From positions 62,001 to 126,000 of the forward strand of contig CAXXMY010000009.1 of assembly GCA_963663635.2 (NCBI GenBank): a stretch of 64,000 bases of DNA, given 5' to 3'. Under the pieces are notes generated by a model, which was not told the DNA's origin, did not search any database, and saw only the letters and a program-made list of their open reading frames with translations. This document shows positions 60,551-64,000 of the stretch, in pieces. Made by a program: the position numbers and the translations under genes. This DNA comes from Poriferisodalis sp963663635. GTDB taxonomy: Bacteria; Actinomycetota; Acidimicrobiia; Acidimicrobiales; Poriferisodalaceae. Position 1 is the first letter of the stretch. Each line of letters begins with the position of its first letter.

Positions 60551-61800
60551 GCGGCGGCTGCGCCGGCGGTCGAGTCGTCCAGCAGCTGATCGATCCGGTC
60601 ACGCACCGATACAGCCACATCGACCGACGGCAACACCTCGAGCACCTCGTCGAAGAAACCTCGTACCACCAGCGCCTCGGCGACATCAGTGGGAACCCCA
60701 CGGCTCTCGAGGTAGAAGCGCTGGTCGGCGTCAACCGGCCCGATCGACGAGGCATGGCTGCACTGCACGTCGTTGTTCTCGATTTCCAGATTCGGCACCG
60801 ACTCGGCCCACGCGTGCGGCGAGAGCTTGATGTTGCGGTTCGTCTGATTGGCCACGACGTGGGCTGCGTCAGCCTCAATTCGAATCAGGCCCGTGTAGAC
60901 CGACCGGGCGTAGTCGTCGACAACGCCCTTGAACAGCAGATCCGACGTGGTGTGCGGCGCAACGTGGGTCTGGAACGTGCGGAAGTCGAGCGTGGAGGTG
61001 CCCTGGCCGAAATACACGGCGTCGATCTCGCTGTGGCCGCCCCGGCCGGTCATCGTGGTGCCGATGCGTGCGCGCGCATAATCGCCGCCCATCGCAACGT
61101 GGCCGATCCGGAGATTGGCATCACGGCCCACGTCTGCGCAGTGATTGGCAATCTGCCAAGCCTTTGCTCCCAGTTCCTGGACGGTCAAGTGCGCTAGGTG
61201 TGCGCCCTCACCGACGCTCAGCTCGGTGACCGGGCTGATCAGTGCCGGGCCGTCTGCGCTGGTGTGATGCTCGATCACGGTGGCTTCGCTGGTGCGATCG
61301 GCGACAACGACCAGCCTCGGGAACCATGCCAGGGCATCGGCATCGGTGTGACAGTGGACCACGATCGGTGCCCGGATGACAGCACGCGGCTCGATGCGGA
61401 TCGCGACCGGCGCGGTAGCGAGCGCGAGATTCCAGTCACCGAATACATCAGGACCTTCAGGAGCGACGATGCCAAGCAGGTCTTCGGCTCCGTCTGCGAG
61501 CGTGCACACGCTGATGCCTTTGCACCGAACGGTGACCTCGACGATGACTCCGTTAGTGATGCGGACTACCGCGGCAGCCTCATTGTCTACGCCTGCCAGC
61601 AGGCCCGCTGGACCGGCGGTGCCGCCCGGCGCACCGAAGGAGTACTGGTTGAGGTCCAGATCGTCGATGGGCGTGTAGCGCCAAACCTCGGCAGTGAACG
61701 ACGGCAGTCCGGCTGCGACAGCACGTTCGGCGGCGGCGCGACGCCGCTTTGCCAACGCGTCGGAACCGTCGAGCGCGTCGACTAGATCGGGGGTGAACAC
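60547..61800 (-). CDS. sufD: SUF scaffold protein SufD
   Basis: 417 aa. GTG 61800 is used because the product then begins VFTPDLVDALDGSDALAKRR, like SufD N-termini, although the nearest AGGAG is 18 nt upstream. The C-terminal beta-helix core is clear: QELGAKAWQIANHCADVGRD, TFQTHVAPHTTSDLLFKGVV, GLIRIEADAAHVVANQTNRN, and ENNDVQCSHASSIGPVDADQ, where the conserved Cys and His lie. SufD pairs with SufB; no sufB is in this window, so it must lie elsewhere or SufD acts with the homologous subunit outside. Confidence 0.9.
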   Translation of the reverse strand: MFTPDLVDALDGSDALAKRRRAAAERAVAAGLPSFTAEVWRYTPIDDLDLNQYSFGAPGGTAGPAGLLAGVDNEAAAVVRITNGVIVEVTVRCKGISVCTLADGAEDLLGIVAPEGPDVFGDWNLALATAPVAIRIEPRAVIRAPIVVHCHTDADALAWFPRLVVVADRTSEATVIEHHTSADGPALISPVTELSVGEGAHLAHLTVQELGAKAWQIANHCADVGRDANLRIGHVAMGGDYARARIGTTMTGRGGHSEIDAVYFGQGTSTLDFRTFQTHVAPHTTSDLLFKGVVDDYARSVYTGLIRIEADAAHVVANQTNRNIKLSPHAWAESVPNLEIENNDVQCSHASSIGPVDADQRFYLESRGVPTDVAEALVVRGFFDEVLEVLPSVDVAVSVRDRIDQLLDDSTAGAAAA

Positions 61801-61834
61801 CGTTGCGAAGGCTACCGGCGCTCCTGCCGGGGCC

Positions 61835-62215
61835 TCAGTTGCGGCGCTTGCGCTTGCGGCGCTTCGCGCTGTTGCGGTTGCGCGTCTTGCCGAGCAGCCT
61901 CTTCGGACGCTTTCGCTCCGCCGCGACCTCGGCCATGATTCGCGGACCGGCATCGTTCACGATGTCCTCGGCGGCGTCCAAGAGATCGGCGATGGAACCG
62001 TCCACACCGATGCTCTCAGGTTCTTTGGCGAAGTTCTGCAGGCTGAGCGAGCCGTACTGCCAGCCGGCATCGAGCCGTCGCGGCGAGTACGACGGACAGT
62101 CCTCGGGACACCGCCACGGAGCCTCGGGGGCGAGGTCGAGATTGCACTTGCGCACGGTGTCACCGTTCGGGTATGTGCGGGTTTCGTAGTGGCGGCAGTT
62201 CGTACGCATCGGCAC
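61835..62215 (-). CDS. Cys-rich protein with a basic tail, function unknown, before sufD
   Basis: 126 aa from GTG 62215 (GAGGGAG 9 nt upstream) or ATG 62209. The N-terminus has four Cys: CRHYETRTYPNGDTVRKCNL and later WRCPEDCPSY, a likely metal or Fe-S site. The centre has a helix (IADLLDAAEDIVNDAGPRI). The C-terminus is strongly basic (GKTRNRNSAKRRKRKRRN), suggesting nucleic acid or membrane contact. Located between a CitE-type gene and sufD, and possibly co-transcribed. I do not know a named family. Confidence 0.7.
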   Translation of the reverse strand: MPMRTNCRHYETRTYPNGDTVRKCNLDLAPEAPWRCPEDCPSYSPRRLDAGWQYGSLSLQNFAKEPESIGVDGSIADLLDAAEDIVNDAGPRIMAEVAAERKRPKRLLGKTRNRNSAKRRKRKRRN

Positions 62216-62229
62216 GGCCAGCGTCTCCC

Positions 62230-63114
62230 TCAGCGTTCCGCGATGGCCTCGGCGAGCGCTAGCGCTCGCCGAGCCTCATCCACATGCAGGTTCTCGATCA
62301 TTCTGCCGTCAACGGTGACCACGCCACGGCCATCGGCCACTGCCTCGTCGAACGCGGCGATCACTTTGCGATGGAATTCGTGCTCGTCAAGGCTGGGCGA
62401 GAAGATGTCGTTGCAGGGGCCCACTTGGCTGGGATGGATCAGCGTCTTGCCGTCGAAGCCCATCTGCGCGCCCTGCAAGCACACCGCCGCGAAGCCCTCG
62501 GTGTTCGCGATGTCGTTGTAGACGCCATCAAACGCCGCGACGCCGGATTCGCGAGCCGCTACGAGACAATTCGCCAGATGCGGCACCAGCGCCGCACGGT
62601 CAGCGGTGATCGTGGCTCGCAGCTCTTTGGCCATGTCGTTGGTTCCCATCACCACGGCGCCGGTGCGCTCGAACGCCGCTATTTCACGGGCGTTCGCAAT
62701 GCCCGCCGGCGTCTCGATCATGGCCCAGATAAGAGTCGTGTCGGGTGCACCCGACACTTCAAGCAGCTCTGCGACGGCGGCGAGCTCTGCCGCGCCGGAG
62801 ACTTTGGGGATCACGACCGCGGCCGGCTGCGCGGCCCCTGCCGCCAGGACGTCGTCGCGGCCCCATGGAGTGTCCAGGCTGTTGCAGCGAATGGTCAGCT
62901 CCCGGAATCCGTACTCACCTGAGGCTGCAGCCGCACACGCGCCCTGCCGTGCGGCTTCCTTGGCGTCTGGCGCGACGGCATCCTCGAGATCGAAGATCAG
63001 CGCGTCGGCGTCGATGCTCTTGGCTTTCTCCAGCGCCCGGGCGTTGGCGGCCGGCATGTACAGGACCGACCGTCGAGGCCGATCCGCTGCCTCGGAATGG
63101 TTCGTAGGGCTCAT
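62230..63114 (-). CDS. HpcH/HpaI/CitE-family lyase
   Basis: 294 aa from ATG 63114; longer upstream open sequence is not real because ATGA at 63114 overlaps the preceding stop. TIM-barrel aldolase: LYMPAANARALEKAKSIDAD, FDLEDAVAPDAKEAAR, VIPKVSGAAELAAVAELLEV, WAMIETPAGIANAREIAAFE (catalytic Glu/Asp region) and TLIHPSQVGPCNDIFSP. CitE-like proteins cleave or form C-C bonds of (S)-citramalyl-, malyl- or beta-methylmalyl-CoA. Paired directly with a second family member upstream. Confidence 0.88.
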   Translation of the reverse strand: MSPTNHSEAADRPRRSVLYMPAANARALEKAKSIDADALIFDLEDAVAPDAKEAARQGACAAAASGEYGFRELTIRCNSLDTPWGRDDVLAAGAAQPAAVVIPKVSGAAELAAVAELLEVSGAPDTTLIWAMIETPAGIANAREIAAFERTGAVVMGTNDMAKELRATITADRAALVPHLANCLVAARESGVAAFDGVYNDIANTEGFAAVCLQGAQMGFDGKTLIHPSQVGPCNDIFSPSLDEHEFHRKVIAAFDEAVADGRGVVTVDGRMIENLHVDEARRALALAEAIAER

Positions 63115-64000
63115 GCGTTGCTGAGGCTGTACGCGTCTGCCAGCTCGGGGTCGCCAGCAGCAAGATCGCGGGCCAGCTTCAGCACCACACGGCACTGCTT
63201 GACGGTGGCGTCGTCCTGCATCTTGCCGTCGATCATGACAGCGCCCGTGCCGTCGCCCATCTCGGTCACCACTCGTTGCGCCCACGCGACCTCGGCCGGC
63301 TCGGGGCTGAACACACGCTTGGCGATGGCGATCTGACTGGGATGCAGGCTCCACGCCCCCACGCAGCCCAGCAGGTACGCGTTGCGGAACTGGTCTTCGC
63401 AGCCCATGGCATCGGCGATGTCGCCGAACGGCCCGTAGTACGGCAGGATCCCTGCGGTGCCGCAGGCGTCGACCATGCGAGCCAGCGTGTAGTGCCACAG
63501 GTCCTGCTGGAACGCGGTGCGCGCCGAGTCGTCCGCACCTGCGGTGGGATCGGTGCGGACCAGGTAGCCGGGGTGGCCGCCGCCGACGCGAGTGGTCTTC
63601 ATCCGTCGGTCTGCAGCCAAGTCGGCGGGACCTAGCGACAGCCCCTGCATGCGTGGGCTGGCCAGGCAGATGGACTCGACGTTCGCGACGCCTCGGGCGG
63701 TCTCCAAGATGGCGTGTACAAGCAGCGGGCGTTCGAGCCCCACGCGGGCTTCAAGCTGGGCGAGCAGCCGATCCACGTAATGGATGTCCTCGGGGCCTTC
63801 CACCTTCGGCACCATGATGACGTCGAGCTTGTCGCCGATCTCGTGGCACAGTGCCCAGACGTCATCGAGGAACCACGGCGAGTCAAGGCTGTTGACGCGG
63901 GTCCACAGTTGTGTGGTGCCCGGCTCCCATTCCTTGCCGACCTCGATGAGCCCGTTGCGGGCCGCGTCCTTGTTGTCGGCGGATACCGCGTCCTCGAGGT
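63111..64000 (-). CDS. Malyl-CoA/beta-methylmalyl-CoA lyase-like protein (5' end outside window)
   Basis: At least 296 codons are present; the frame is open to the right edge, so the N-terminus is missing. DLEDAVSADNKDAARNGLIE at the edge, then VPKVEGPEDIHYVDRLLAQL, VHAILETARGVANVESI, GPADLAADRRMKTTRVGGGH and SLHPSQIAIAKRVFSP. The GPADLAxDRRM string and DQFRNAYLLG resemble Mcl enzymes of the 3-hydroxypropionate and glyoxylate-assimilation pathways. The stop overlaps the next lyase by ATGA. Specific reaction inferred, not shown. Confidence 0.82.
   Translation of the reverse strand, partial: LEDAVSADNKDAARNGLIEVGKEWEPGTTQLWTRVNSLDSPWFLDDVWALCHEIGDKLDVIMVPKVEGPEDIHYVDRLLAQLEARVGLERPLLVHAILETARGVANVESICLASPRMQGLSLGPADLAADRRMKTTRVGGGHPGYLVRTDPTAGADDSARTAFQQDLWHYTLARMVDACGTAGILPYYGPFGDIADAMGCEDQFRNAYLLGCVGAWSLHPSQIAIAKRVFSPEPAEVAWAQRVVTEMGDGTGAVMIDGKMQDDATVKQCRVVLKLARDLAAGDPELADAYSLSNA

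Overview
This window is high-GC (my impression is well above 60%), gene-dense DNA from an actinobacterium. The gene content fits the class Acidimicrobiia (marine or freshwater uncultured lineages) best: an F420 pathway (cofD, cofE), a cell-wall LCP protein, cell-wall-binding repeat 2 proteins, a homodimeric aceE, SUF-type Fe-S assembly with SufU, SpoIID/propeller exoproteins and many acyl-CoA enzymes. The lineage is inferred from gene families only. Neighbouring genes on one strand often overlap by 4 nt (ATGA or GTGA). Several genes have a TANNNT-like hexamer 6-7 nt before the start codon, which suggests frequent leaderless transcription. I saw no rRNA, tRNA or CRISPR.

Layout. 1-12 kb: cell-envelope sugar genes (SpoIID exoprotein, GDP-mannose 4,6-dehydratase, mannose-1-P guanylyltransferase-like, UDP-glucose dehydrogenase, LCP) interleaved with cofD-cofE. 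12-21 kb: LpdA-like flavoprotein, rhodanese-ThiF enzyme, sirtuin, leucyl aminopeptidase, and divergent birA/accA. Much of 5-21 kb recalls the mycobacterial fbiA-fbiB-manB-LCP ... birA-accA3 ... lpdA neighbourhood. 21-25.5 kb: GT2 and a four-gene ABC exporter operon. 25.5-28.6 kb: a broken HpaB-type hydroxylase gene, an enoyl-CoA hydratase and a membrane protein. 28.6-38.6 kb: a lipoate/2-oxoacid dehydrogenase module (fused LipB-LipA, E2, E3, and aceE further on), interrupted by a TlpA/DsbE-like lipoprotein gene with an in-frame UGA at its first active-site Cys, an SRPBCC protein and an RNase H-SLOG fusion. 38.6-50.5 kb: MaoC, alpha/beta hydrolase, acyl-CoA dehydrogenase, sulfite-oxidase-like molybdoenzyme, an IS982-type insertion sequence, MBL-fold hydrolase, a DrrAB-like ABC pair, amidase and M20 peptidase. 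50.5-64 kb: two SUF half-loci (sufC1-sufS-sufU and sufD-Rieske-sufC2) on either side of an accessory patch with one decayed and two complete PIN toxin-antitoxin modules and a CWB2-OpuAC protein with a frame break; then two CitE-family lyases.

The observation most worth following is at 33.4-34.1 kb. One UGA interrupts an otherwise open 224-codon frame exactly where the first Cys of a thioredoxin CxxC should be, and a bacterial-SECIS-like hairpin lies at the usual distance downstream. This is a candidate selenoprotein (UPSC active site); the competing explanation is a single nonsense mutation. Other notable items are the LipB-LipA fusion, duplicated sufC, a tandem duplication that supplies the cofD Shine-Dalgarno sequence, an IS inserted at a likely -10 element, and a toxin-antitoxin remnant made by an internal deletion.
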